From: Plumapathes pennacea
Taxonomy: Eukaryota > Cnidaria > Anthozoa > Antipatharia > Myriopathidae
Length of the DNA: 64,000 bases
Direction: 5' to 3'
Assembly (NCBI GenBank): GCA_964036295.1
Contig: OZ038462.1
Location: 13,998,440 to 14,062,439 of the forward strand
Below are positions 53,479-64,000 of this stretch, piece by piece (the first letter of the stretch is position 1; each line of letters begins with the position of its first letter). A program made the position numbers and the translations under genes. Under the pieces are notes generated by a model that was not told where the DNA came from, made no database searches, and worked only from the letters and a program-made list of their open reading frames with translations.

Positions 53479-55344
53479 ATGAACGTAAGGATATTGCTGT
53501 GCATTTTGGTCATTTTTATGACACTTCAGTACACCATTTCAAAACTACACGATCAGGAAGGAAAACGAACAGGTAAATTTTGCGTAGAACAGAAGTACGT
53601 TTTCGAATCTGCGATCACCTTGCTTTTTAGTCAGCGATCATTGCGCAAAAATTAGAAAAAATGAAACTCGCGGACTCCTAAGAATGATTAATTTCGATTT
53701 TCTTCTTCAGTTTTTCAGCAGAGATATATCACACAGTGAGGAGAAATTGGTTTTTCTATCAGTTCCTGCTACTGACATCACTCATATTGAGCCAACTGAG
53801 CTTTTCTAGCTAATTCCTTGTCACGTTTATATTATTCTTTAATACTTTTAGGCTTATTTTTTTCAAACTGGACTTTATCTCAGGTGAAAAGCAATTGTTT
53901 TTTTCACTAAAAGACTAATACAATTATTGATTGTTTCTTGCAGCCCAGCTGTGCACAAACTGTGCAACATTCCACGCTTTAAACAAGGAGCTAATGAAAG
54001 AGAATTATGCACTGACAAAAAAAATTGAGCAACTGAAGAAGTTCGAAAATTGTGGTAAAGATCTTCAATTTGTGGTACTTGTGGTAATTATAATGATATA
54101 GTTAACATTTTGTGATAGCTACTGAATAAGCTATATTTAAAACTGAAAGCTGCAATCCTCTACTTCAGGTATTTAGAAATATATAGAAATTTTAATATCA
54201 TAGGTTGCAGTAGAGCCTGTAGTATTATTATTGGCAAATGTAGCGATAAACCGCTTTCATTCCTAATTATTTTAGAATGAAAGAGACTAACCCAGAACCA
54301 TGTTAAGCAAGCTCTTTCTTCTTCTATAATTGTAATACAGAGCCAAGGGTAATGCCCTACAGGTCTCTCGGCTGTTTCAAAGATTCCGGTAACCGAGCCA
54401 TTCCGCCTTTGGAAGGTTACGACCCACTTCTTGATGGAGGTTACAAATCACGTCAAAATGCCATCCACAAGTGTTACCAAGCAGCACTGAACCGCGGTTA
54501 CAAAGTGTTTGCAGTACAAGATGGTGGCTGGTGTGCATCTAGTCCTACAGCCGAGCAGACCTACAACAAGTACGGAGGATCCAATGCTTGTGCGGCTGAC
54601 GGAGAAGGCGGTCCTTGGGGAAACCAAGTGTATGAAATCAAAGGTTTGCAGTCACAAAAATACTTGGACAATGTTTAAAACTGTAAAATAAAAATCCATT
54701 AAAAAGAAGTTAAGGGGGAATATTATGTTAAAGGGTCAATGGAGAGTGCTCTTCGCGGTCGTTCACTTAGTTTAGATTTTATTCAATACTTCGTCTTGCT
54801 TTCAATTACAACCATCTGACAAATTACTAACTGTTTATTCTACTTGAACGTACAACAACTTATTAGTATTATTTGATATTTTTTGCTGTGAGCGCATGAA
54901 ACGGTTCGCACACGTACAAGCCTTTTCGTGACAGTTATTTTAAAATGAAAGGAAAATGAAAGGAAATTACCTGAGTACCATGTTAAACGCTCTTTGTTTT
55001 TCTATATATATTTATACACAGAGCCAAAGGTAATGCCCTACAAGTCTCTTGGCTGTTTCAAAGATACTAGGGACCGCGCCATTCCAACTTTGGAAGGTGA
55101 GGACCCACTCCTTGATGGAGGTTACAAATCACGTCAAAATGCCATCCACAAGTGTTACCAAGCAGCACTGAACCGCGGTTACAAAGTGTTTGCAGTACAA
55201 GATGGTGGCTGGTGTGCATCTAGTCCTACAGCCGAGCAGACCTACAACAAGTACGGAGGATCCAATGCTTGTGCGGCTGATGGAGAAGGCGGGGGTTTGG
55301 GAAACCAAGTGTATGAAATCAAAGGTTTGATTTTACAAAGCTGA
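53479..55344 (+). CDS. Secreted coiled-coil / WSC-like domain protein (four exons seen)
   Basis: Exon 1 (53,479-53,572) encodes a signal peptide (I-L-L-C-I-L-V-I-F-M) and a short polar tail. An acceptor-like TTTCAG at 53,465-53,470 suggests a 5' UTR exon before it. Exon 2 (53,944-54,054) encodes C-T-N-C followed by a heptad-like helix (A-L-N-K-E-L...I-E-Q-L-K-K). Exons 3 (54,341-54,643) and 4 (55,022-55,324) each encode a 101-residue Cys-containing domain (S-L-G-C-F-K-D...A-I-H-K-C-Y...G-G-W-C-A...N-A-C) of WSC-like type, which binds carbohydrate in some proteins. All internal borders are GT/AG and all exons are phase 1-1, so exons can be added or lost freely. Reading past the exon-4 donor gives a stop at 55,342-55,344. 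The true 3' end is unknown because a retrotransposon sits 170 bp downstream. Confidence 0.78.
54341..54643 (+). CDS. WSC-like domain exon, copy 1
   Basis: A symmetrical phase 1-1 exon of 303 bases, preceded by TAATACAG and followed by GTTTGCAG. Cysteines sit in L-G-C-F, H-K-C-Y, G-W-C-A and N-A-C-A. Near-identical over its last two thirds to the exon at 55,022-55,324. Confidence 0.82.
55022..55324 (+). CDS. WSC-like domain exon, copy 2
   Basis: Same length, phase and borders (ACACAG / GTTTGA) as copy 1. Differences cluster in the first ~100 bases (e.g. D-T-R-D for D-S-G-N, E-D-P for Y-D-P) and at G-G-G-L for G-G-P-W near the end. The block from GATGGAGGTTACAAATCACG onward is identical for about 200 bases except for a C/T change. 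Confidence 0.82.
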
Positions 55345-55512
55345 CTTCACAAATATTCTGTGTCAGTAATTGAACCCCCTCTCTCTCTCAAGTTCAAATG
55401 GTATATTCTCACAGTCATACAAAAAGAATATATCAGATTAAATGACCACATTTTTACGCGCGGTCGGACCGGCTTCTTTGCCAATCACAATGCTCGGTCT
55501 GCCGACGGTTAC

Positions 55513-55895
55513 TGTAGCTGACGCTATCAGCTAACTAGTTTCCGTTTCCGGTTCGTTTTCTTTCCCAGCGTTCCGCGCGGCTTTGGTTTTGAGTTGCACG
55601 AGGGCTGCGATGCAGCCGCTTGTTATTGTTGCCTCAGTTTTCGGATTCGCTGCTCTAGTATCTAGTTTTAGGGCGTTTCCACGGACTTTTCCTGGACGAA
55701 GGTATTTTCCAGTTCTCATTTGTGCCTATCTCGTATTTCTCTTCGTATTTCCGCCACTGCCGTCGGGCGATGTCGCGATTATTATTTACGTTAGTTTACG
55801 TCTATATTCTTCCATAGTTTTACGGTCTATTCCTTAAAAGGATCAGTCACACTCGTCCAGTTTTCACTTACGATTTAACTCCGGTGGGAGTTACA
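55513..55895 (+). repeat. 5' LTR of BEL/Pao B
   Basis: Begins TGTAGCTGACGC and ends GTGGGAGTTACA. An 84-codon frame inside it is repeated in the other LTR and is not a gene. Confidence 0.95.
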
Positions 55896-55990
55896 GTAAA
55901 ACTTCGCCACGAGCTCTGGAGCAGAACTCGATTTGAACGCGTGGAAAAGAGGAAGCTGGATCACTGGATCTGGATTTGGATACCCTCGAA

Positions 55991-57613
55991 ATGGATCGAC
56001 CTACTCCTCAAGTTTATGGGTAAGAGAGCCCAGTATTCACCGAAGCAGTTGTGCAGAGTCACAGTGGTGAAAGACCCGAAGGGGCCAAAGCCTTATTATC
56101 ACCAGATGGAGTGGACAGAAACTACACAGAATCCACCAGTAGAGCGCCTGAAGCAGTCACGGTGCAGACTGATGGACGATCACGTAAACTTACTGAAAAG
56201 GGACTCGAATTTCAGCGATCTATTAAGAAAAGGGGTTATCAGAAAGCCTTGAAGTTGTTGAAGAATACAATTGATGCCTTGGGTATGGTGTGGACAGATC
56301 TCTCTGATGCAAATGTGCTGCGTGAAAAGAGGGCCAATCTGGAGGATTGCCGGCTGAACTTGCAAGTGGCCCAGCTTGATTATGAGCCACTATTATCCGT
56401 GGATGAAGCGCAGTATCTTGTTAATAACTCCCAGGATGCTTTGAGACAAGCTCAGGAACTAAGAAGCAAGATAGGAGACAGAAATTTTGAGTTGGAACGG
56501 GAAGAAACACGCTCCAGACAGTCATCCAGGTCATCATCATCCAAGAGAACCAGAGGTATTCGTGCCTCCAAACGCTCGAGTGCATCCCATGGGTCCGATC
56601 GTCGTCAGAAGGCACTTGCAGAGGCCGCCAGAAAACAAATTGACCTCAAGTATGCTAAGATAGAGTCTCAGAAGAAAATGGAGCTGGTGGCCAGAGAGTG
56701 TGCAATGGATGAGCTGCAGAAAATGAAGGAGTTTGAAAGAGCGAAGGCCGAAGCAAGTGTTTTGGGAAAGGTAGAAGCAGAAAATAGAAGCCTCACCATG
56801 GAGCTACTTGATTTAGGAACCGTGGGCGAAGAAAATGAGGACGACCATATGAGCCGCTACCTGTCTTCCCTGCCCATCAACAAACAGGTGCCTGTAGACA
56901 CCATGGCAATGCCATTGAATTCGGCCAACTCAGTTATTCCTGTCTACTCCGCATCTGTCCCCCTAAAGTCAGACCCACAGGTCGTCACATCCTGTCAAGA
57001 GCGGAGCAAGCTCCAGCAGGATTGAACCCGGACACAGCACCTCTCAGTCTCTCGCCTACAAAGGCCAACATGACCATACCCTTTGGAGAGACCTCACCCC
57101 CTAGAGCTCTCACAGGCAAGAAGTCACCGCACGAAGAAGAAATTACTAGGCATCACCAGCTGGGAATCGCAGACGCCATTGCAGAAGGCATGCAAGCTGC
57201 ACGGTTGCCACTTCCCAAGCTCACAGTTTTCGATGGAAATCCTTTGGATTGGCCGACTTGGAAGGGCGCTTTCGAAGTAGTGGAAAAGAGAGCCATCAAT
57301 CCCAGCGAGAAGATACTGTACCTGATGCAATACCTCTCCTGTGCACCGAGGAAGATAGTGGAAGGCTATCAGTTCGTGTCATCCCCAGATGCATATGAAG
57401 AAGCAAAGAAGACCCTAGAAAAACGATTTGGTCACCCTTCTGTGGTTGCAGAGGCCTTTCGTGACAAGTTAGAAGGATGGCACAAGATACCTCCGAGGGA
57501 CGGAATTGCCTTGAGAGAGTTTGCAGACTTCCTGAAAACGTGCGAGCTTGCCATGAGTACAGTTGGAGATCTGGGAACTTTGAATATGCAGCACGACAAC
57601 AAGATTCTGGTCA
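55991..57613 (+). pseudogene. BEL/Pao B gag (coiled region and DUF1759-like part), broken
   Basis: The ATG at 55,991 opens M-D-R-P-T-P-Q-V-Y-G and meets TAA at codon 11 (56,021-56,023). The same frame then runs to 57,025 with a charged, Ser/Arg-rich coiled region. After a frame change at about 57,020, the next frame carries L-P-K-L-T-V-F-D-G-N-P-L-D-W-P-T-W and Y-L-M-Q-Y-L, the DUF1759-type capsid region. It ends at about 57,613 where a deletion joins it, out of frame, to the middle of the reverse transcriptase. Zinc knuckles and protease are missing. Confidence 0.88.
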
Positions 57614-60464
57614 GGGTCTTCCCCGGGATGTGCAAATTTTGGTTTGAAACGGGCTGCTGACGACGGCGAAGAGGAGTTTGGTCCTGATGCCACGGATCTG
57701 GTACGAAAGAACTTCTACGTCGACGACGGGCTGAAGTCGGTTGGGACAACTTCTACCGCAATCACGCTGATTCAGAACTGCAGAGCGATCTGCTCAAGAG
57801 CTGCCCTGAGATTGCACAAGTTTACCAGTAATTCCAAGGAGGTCATCCATGCTGTTTCCCCAGAAGATAGAGCCAATGGGCTGCAAGATTTAGATTTGAG
57901 ATCAGACCCGCTCCCGATGGAACGGCCTCTGGGCATTATGTGGTGTGTGGAAACTGACTTTTTCCAGTTTCGTATCGTATTACAGGGTCGTCCATTCACC
58001 AGGAGAGGCGTACTTTCTACAGTAAGCTCGATATACGACCCCTTGGGACTCATGGCCCCCTTGATCCTAGTCGGGAAACAAATCCTTCAAGATCTCTGCC
58101 GCCAGGGAGCCGACTGGGACGATCCAATTCCCAACGACCTGCGCCAAAGATGGGAACAGTGGAGAAGCGAGCTCCACGAACTCCAGAGCCTGAAGATTCA
58201 AAGGTGCTTCAAGCCAGGGAATCTCGGACAAATCAAGAGAGTTGAGCTGCATCACTTCTCTGACGCTAGCCAGAAGGGCTATGGACAATGCAGTTATGTT
58301 CGCCTGATAGATGAACAGAACAAGATTCACTGCGCCTTGGTCATGGGCAAGGCTCGAGTAACTCCTTTGAAGCCGGTTACAATTCCCCGATTGGAGCTGA
58401 CGGCGGCAGTGGTCTCTGTCAGAGTAAGCCAGTGGCTCAATCGAGAACTTGACTATCGTGACGTGGTAGATGTCTTCTGGACCGACAGTCGAGTCGTACT
58501 TGGATACATCAGTAATGAAGCTAGGCGCTTTCACGTCTTTGTGGCCAATCGGGTACAAGAAATCCATGATCACACCGAACCAAAACAATGGTTCTACATT
58601 GAAGCCAAGTCAAATCCCGCTGATGCTGCTTCTTCTTGGGCTCACGGCTCATCAATTGGTGAACGAATCCAGCTGGCTGCGGGGACCCCGATTTCTTTGG
58701 AAACCAGATGAGCAGAAGACACCAGTACAACCGAATTTGCTAACCCCAGCCCCAGATGACCCGGAAGTGAAGAAGGTCGTTACCTTAGCAATGCACTCTG
58801 CAGATGGTTTCCCGGGACGTTTCGAGACCAGCAGACTTGATTGTTTTTCCGAGTGGCACAGAGCCAAGAGAGCAGTGGCCGTCTGTCTGCGATTCAAGGA
58901 CCTGCTGAAGAAGCGTGAGGTGAAGAAATTTCTGTCTGTGAAGATCAAGTCGAAGATGGATAAAGGCCCTTTGCAATACCAGAGAGTTGGACTAGACGAA
59001 CTTCAGAGAGCCGAACTGGAGATTGTCCGGGAAGTCCAGCGCGAGCACTTTAAGCAAGAGATAAAAACGCTGTCGTCACCAAAGGCAAAGGGGGAGTTCG
59101 TCGACAGAACATCTGCCAGGCAACGCAATGAGGGACTGAAGAAGTCCAGCAGCATATACCGACTAGACCCATTCCTCGACGAGGATGGAATCTTGCGAGT
59201 CGGCGGACGACTAAGAAGAGCGAACATGTCACAGGGCATCAAGCATCCGGTCATCCTGCCGAGGAGATGGCACATCACCGAACTCGTGATACGGCACTCA
59301 CATCAAGCAATCAAGCATCAAGGTCGGGGCATGACCCACAATGAGATTCGCTAACGTGGCTACTGGGTGATTGGGGGATCTTCTGCAGTGTCCAACCTAA
59401 TCTTCGAGTGCATCCCGTGTCGAAGATTGAGGGCCCCGGTTCAACAACAGAAAATGGCAGATCTGCCGGAAGATCGAATGGAGCCAGCACCTCCATTCAC
59501 TTACTGCGCGGTCGACTACTTTGGGCACTTCCTTATCAAAGAAGGCCGTAAAGAGCTAAAGAGATACGGCGTACTGTTTACCTGTATGGCGTCCCGTGCT
59601 GTCCATGTCGAAACTGCCAATACATTAGAGACGGACTCCTTCATCAACGCTCTCCGGAGATTCCTGGCCGAGCGTGGCCCCGTCCGCCAGATGAGATCAG
59701 ATAGAGGAACGAACTTCGTTGGAGCCAAACGTGAACTGGGAGAAGCATTGAAGGAGATAGATCAATCAAGGATTCGTGACGTTCTACTAAAGGAGAACTG
59801 TGATTGGGTTGAGGTTAAGCTGAATATCCCCCACGCGAGCCACATGGGCGGTGTCTGGGAGCGCCAGATCAGGACGGTGAGAAGTGTGCTCGCTGCACTC
59901 CTGGAAGAAACAGGCAGACAGCTGGATGACGAAAGTTTCCGTACGTTGTTGAAGGAAGTTCAGAACATCGTCAACTCTCACCCGCTCACCTCGAACAGCC
60001 TCTCGTCTCCCGATGCGCCTGAGCCGCTGACTCCCAACCATCTCCTGACGTCGAAAACCAAAGTCCTTTTGCCCCCTCCAGGCATCTTTCAGAGGGAAGA
60101 TCTCTATCTTCGCAAAAGGTGGCGCAGAGTTCAACACCTTGCAAACGAGTTTTGGAAAAGATGGAGGAGTGAGTTTCTGCAGATGCTTCAAGCTACACAG
60201 AAATGGATCAAACCTCGGAGAAACTTGCAGGTTGATGACGTCGTGCTGACAAAAGACGAGCACACAGCCCGAAATGAGTGGAAGCTGGCGAGAGTCGAGG
60301 AAACCTTTCCAAGTGACGACGGGCTAGTCCGAAAGGTCAAGTTGGCCATGGCAACTTCACGCCTAGACAGTCAGGGTCGCAGACTCCACGAGGTCCAGCA
60401 CTTGGAACGGCCGGTTCAGAAGTTGGTCCTGCTTCAAGCACAAGACCAAGGAGACAGACACTGA
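57614..60464 (+). pseudogene. BEL/Pao B partial pol (RT palm to integrase), broken
   Basis: It starts at S-S-P-G-C-A-N-F and the Y-V-D-D box (about 57,716), so the first half of the reverse transcriptase is gone. RNase H follows (H-F-S-D-A-S near 58,255; P-R-L-E-L near 58,390). A one-base frame change lies near 58,635. The frame then leads into the integrase zinc region and stops at TAA 59,352-59,354 in the same frame as the core. The core has D in A-V-D-Y-F-G (59,510), D in R-S-D-R-G-T-N-F (59,700) and E in G-V-W-E-R (about 59,858), then a DUF5641-like tail ending at 60,464. Confidence 0.92.
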
Positions 60465-60560
60465 TGCGTATTGACTCTAAGGAACTGTTACCCACGATTG
60501 AGAACTCTGTAGCACATCTTATATCTTTCTGTTGTTTAGTGGTTCCCCACTGCGGGGGAG

Positions 60561-60943
60561 TGTAGCTGACGCTATCAGCTAACTAGTTTCCGTTTCCGGT
60601 TCGTTTTCTTTCCCAGCGTTCCGCGCGGCTTTGGTTTTGAGTTGCACGAGGGCTGCGATGCAGCCGCTTGTTATTGTTGCCTCAGTTTTCGGATTCGCTG
60701 CTCTAGTATCTAGTTTTAGGGCGTTTCCACGGACTTTTCCTGGACGAAGGTATTTTCCAGTTCTCATTTGTGCCTATCTCGTATTTCTCTTCGTATTTCC
60801 GCCACTGCCGTCGGGCGATGTCGCGATTATTATTTACGTTAGTTTACGTCTATATTCTTCCATAGTTTTACGGTCTATTCATTAAAAGGATCAGTCACAC
60901 TCGTCCAGTTTTCACTTACGATTTAACTCCGGTGGGAGTTACA
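60561..60943 (+). repeat. 3' LTR of BEL/Pao B
   Basis: Same length as the 5' LTR, with about one base different. Followed by GTTAC. Confidence 0.95.
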
Positions 60944-60948
60944 GTTAC

Positions 60949-62576
60949 CTTGTTTTTGAGTGAGCGGTTATTGCACAAAAGTGCAGATTTTGTAATTAAA
61001 TCAGTAACGCTCGTAAACTACTAATACTTAGCCAAGGAACTCAATAGTAAGACTCAATACTCTATACTTAGTTAAAGACACTTTCTATAGGCATAAGCTG
61101 CGCACAAGAAAAACGAGGCTTGCTCACGATGTGAAACTTTACCTCGAATTATGAGAAGTTAGATAACCATGAAGACCAACGCTGACCAACGGAAGTGACT
61201 TGTAAAACGTATTTCCGCAGTGTGCGATCCGGTTATTATAAATTCCTCGTTCTTTACAAAGACGTCGGGCAAAATATTCCTTCGTACAGACCTCCCTCGT
61301 TTAAAAAATAAGAAATATATAACGCGTCCCCGTGTAACGTAGCCTCATTTAAACACGCAACTGACGAGGTCCCATATTTCACTAAATCAATTAGCTTTTA
61401 CCTGATGAGTTATCAGAGCTTGTCTATTCTGTGAAATGGAAGCCTGAGAATGTGAAACAGAAAATCTGAAGCTACAGGCCACTCCAGGTAGCGAAACAGT
61501 AAAATATTAGCTTTATAGAGAAAAAAGCAGCACACACCATATGGTCGTGCATCTGCAGTTCAACTGTTGGTCAGTTGTACAAAAACATATCTTGGTGGAT
61601 AACTATGAAAACCAGTGGATCAACTATATATTCACCAGAATAAGAGGCTCGCTTATTTTTCATTGTACCTCTGGTTGCTATCAAGCAAATTTCCTTGCTT
61701 ATTTGAAAAAAAATATCTATATACAGTACTATATTTTCTATATTTCGTAACAACAAATGATCAGTGTGGAAATAGAATAACCTTGGACTTTACACTTAAA
61801 TACTAATTGTTTGGAGACAGTATTTTGAATGACATTTATTAACGTAGCCCTTGGACGTACGTGCAAAGTCATACGCACACTACCGTACTAGGGGAGGTGC
61901 ATGGAACCCCTCCCCAAAGTTTTGGGGAGGGGTTGTATTGATATATTTTGAAGCTATTTCACCTTCATTGCGTAGCTTGGCCTAAATTCTACAAGATGCG
62001 GCTATTTTGGCAGTTGTGGCAACCACACCCCCAACCCCTTGTATGTCCGATAAGACCATTTTGTTTGTTTGTTTGTTTGCTTACCTGTTTTGCAGGAGAG
62101 TGATAAGCCGCTGCCTTGCCGACCCAGCTGCACCGGCGCATTGACGTTAACAATCTTGGGGATGTCTACATTTTCAAAGTGTAATGGTGGAAAAAAAATA
62201 CTGCGAAATGTATTTCTTGTCTCTTATTTAGAAATAGAAGTAAAAGTAAAGGAGAACGTATTGGGCTAGAAACTCCACGACCACGCCATAAAACTGTCGA
62301 CGGATTCACGGCTGATTCTCGGTCGACAGTCTAACGATGGCACATTTATGCACAGTTAGTGTTCTCTTTCAAATCTTTAATTTCCAGGCTTGTCCAGTGA
62401 CTCTTCACAACAATTCGCGCGCCACCCTTGCACAAAATCTTGTATTTTGAGCTCAGGAGTGAAAGGGTTGACGACTAATAAACGTCGACACTTAAACTTG
62501 TCAAGTGAACACGGTTCTTTGTCCGTTGGTCAAAATGTCGAAAAAGCCACCGTTTTGCTCTCGATACTTAGTTTTT
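60949..62576. other. No recognised gene
   Basis: No further WSC-like exon was found. Small features: a GGGGAGG...CCTCCCC hairpin at 61,890-61,935 and a (TTTG)n run at 62,060-62,080. Open frames are short and AT-driven. Confidence 0.45.
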
Positions 62577-63539
62577 ATGCTGGATCTAAGGGCCCAACAT
62601 ATAATTGTTTTCACCCGAGAGCCAAAAGCGTAGGTATCATGGCAATTGGTAAAATACATTCCCCCTCTAGGATTTTGAAGTTTGATTGACGTGCAAGCAA
62701 AAATACTATAATTTCATTGGGTAATGTTCATCGCAAGCGGTGTTGAAGGCTTTATTTTCTTGGCTGAGTTTCAAGTATGTAACGCCAGACTTTTGTTGAC
62801 ATCTACTTGCGCTCTTGTGGCTTTTGTTCAATTATATTCACTTTCGCATTCTTCTTCCAGTTGTGTACAGCTTTTTTATTGCTGGTCAAAACTAAGCGAA
62901 GCATAGCAAACATAATCAAACGATACCATCATTTCGACAAGTTAAAGTCGCTCCTGGCTGTCACGGGTTTTTCAACTTTAACATACGCTTGTTAAACAAC
63001 CGTGAATTGACCAAAACCGTGGTGATAATAGCTCTAAATTACAACAAGCCGACTGTAAATCAAGAATGCCTGATAGAAGAAGTGCATTTTAGAAGAAGAA
63101 AAACAGATAAGTAACGAAGCGTAGGCTAGATTAATCGTAACCTGTGACTAGAAACGAATGCACGAAGTCAAACTGTCAAAATCAATTATGCACGACATGA
63201 AATAAGTCATGCATTATTCTTTTCTTTGCTGGCCGCGTTTTCATTCCCAAGCTCAAAATGTAGATCCTCTCAACCTTGTGAGGCAGCCCTGAAGCAAACG
63301 TACGATAGTTTAATTTGGTTTCATTTGAGCAAGGTGTCAAAGCCAAGATCCCTATACTGTATGATATTTTTCTGGTGAGAAACTGAAAGAGAAAATTGAA
63401 GTTGATCACTCCACTCTTGGGGAGTCTTGCTTTGGTCCAGAGATTGCTCATTAAATAAATCTAATGGTGTGTGCGGATACTTGTCACACCAAACTTGAAT
63501 CCAAGCATCTGTCGCGTTTTCACGCGACAAAACTTGTTA
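62577..63539 (+). mobile_element. Hairpin-ended element (HINE-like), copy 5
   Basis: Starts ATGCTGGATC-TAA-GGGCCCAACAT behind TTTTT and ends GTCGCG-TTTTCA-CGCGAC, AAAACTTGTTA. At 963 bp it is essentially full length and uninterrupted. Blocks are in the same order as copy 1. Confidence 0.75.
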
Positions 63540-64000
63540 TATCTATTTTCAAAGGGGCTCTCTCAGTCACGCCAAAATATATCCTGATCCGCCATTTTAG
63601 GGCCCCCTGTCGAGAGATGAATAGCAATGATGACAGCTGTTTAAGATATCAGTTCTCTCTACATCACCCAGGCATTTTCTTCTCAAACTTGAGAAAATCT
63701 GCATTTTGAGCTTGGGAGTTAAGGTAATGCGCTGGACCTCCAAAATTATTATGTATGCGTTTATTAAAAGTGTATGCACGAACTGTTCCGAATCGCAGCG
63801 ACGTGCAGTTCATATTTTCATGCACGGACATTTTTTGGCAGATTGATGAAAGAGTTTCCATTAGCATATATATATTGCGTAAATGTTTTAAGTCGGAAGA
63901 GCTTCGGAAAATGAAATACTTCTTTTTGGGGCCTCAAAACATAATGTGGCTATAGAACGTGTATTGATATTTCGCGGAGATAAACTAGATAGATAGTATT
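63540..64000. other. Mostly unassigned right edge
   Basis: About 45 bases near 63,672-63,715 (AAAATCTGCATTTTGAGCTT) are a reverse scrap of the HINE-like/family B 3' module. Nothing else was recognised. Confidence 0.45.

Larger units (their letters stand above)
55513..60943 (+). mobile_element. BEL/Pao LTR retrotransposon B, internally deleted
   Basis: The LTRs are 383 bp (55,513-55,895 and 60,561-60,943), TGTAGC...GTTACA, and differ at about one site (TTCCTTAAAA versus TTCATTAAAA). A perfect 5-bp target duplication GTTAC lies at 55,508-55,512 and 60,944-60,948. The polypurine tract GCGGGGGAG abuts the 3' LTR. The coding region is broken and lacks about half of pol. The lineage differs from element A (different LTR and gag). 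Confidence 0.95.

Noticed and set aside
55583..55837. 84-codon hydrophobic ORF repeated at 60,631-60,885
   Set aside because: It lies wholly within the LTRs of BEL/Pao B and is duplicated only because the LTR is.

Overview
The window is eukaryotic genomic DNA. It has spliced host exons with canonical GT/AG borders, an iodotyrosine deiodinase exon, BEL/Pao LTR retrotransposons, Helitron-type rolling-circle relics, a tRNA-derived SINE, many hairpin or foldback elements, and an AT-rich background. Repeats of these types, together with a coiled-coil/WSC-like secreted gene, fit an anthozoan cnidarian, most likely a stony coral. That assignment is inference from gene and repeat style, not from a species marker.

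Layout. 1-13 kb: a broken Helentron (Rep, PIF1-type helicase, endonuclease) riddled with younger insertions. These are two inverted copies of a 1.33-kb hairpin-bearing element, a TTAA-flanked MITE, and an L2/CR1-like LINE fragment. A second Helitron N-terminal fragment also lies here. 14-25 kb: a hAT-type MITE, several copies of a ~0.9-kb family with a hairpin at each end, a SINE split by a 1.78-kb foldback transposon, and the first coding exon of iodotyrosine deiodinase on the minus strand. 27-40 kb: a 68-bp satellite in two opposed orientations around a ~1.8-kb spacer. A nearly intact BEL/Pao element (identical-length LTRs, 4-bp target duplication, one nonsense codon) sits inside the left arm. 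40-46 kb: a partly tandem, low-information segmental duplication. Its copies act as empty and filled sites for two transposons. 46-48 kb: a small spliced gene for a secreted tryptophan/cysteine-rich protein. 53-55 kb: a spliced gene for a secreted coiled-coil plus WSC-like-domain protein, with a tandemly duplicated 303-bp exon. A second, internally deleted BEL/Pao element (55,513-60,943) is inserted directly downstream. 61-64 kb: mostly unassigned sequence plus one more copy of the hairpin-ended family.

Only three host genes can be supported. Nothing suggests that they work together. The main content of the window is a layered transposon history. Several insertion boundaries can be fixed to the base because removing the insert plus one target-site copy restores a reading frame, a SINE, or a duplicated paralogous sequence.
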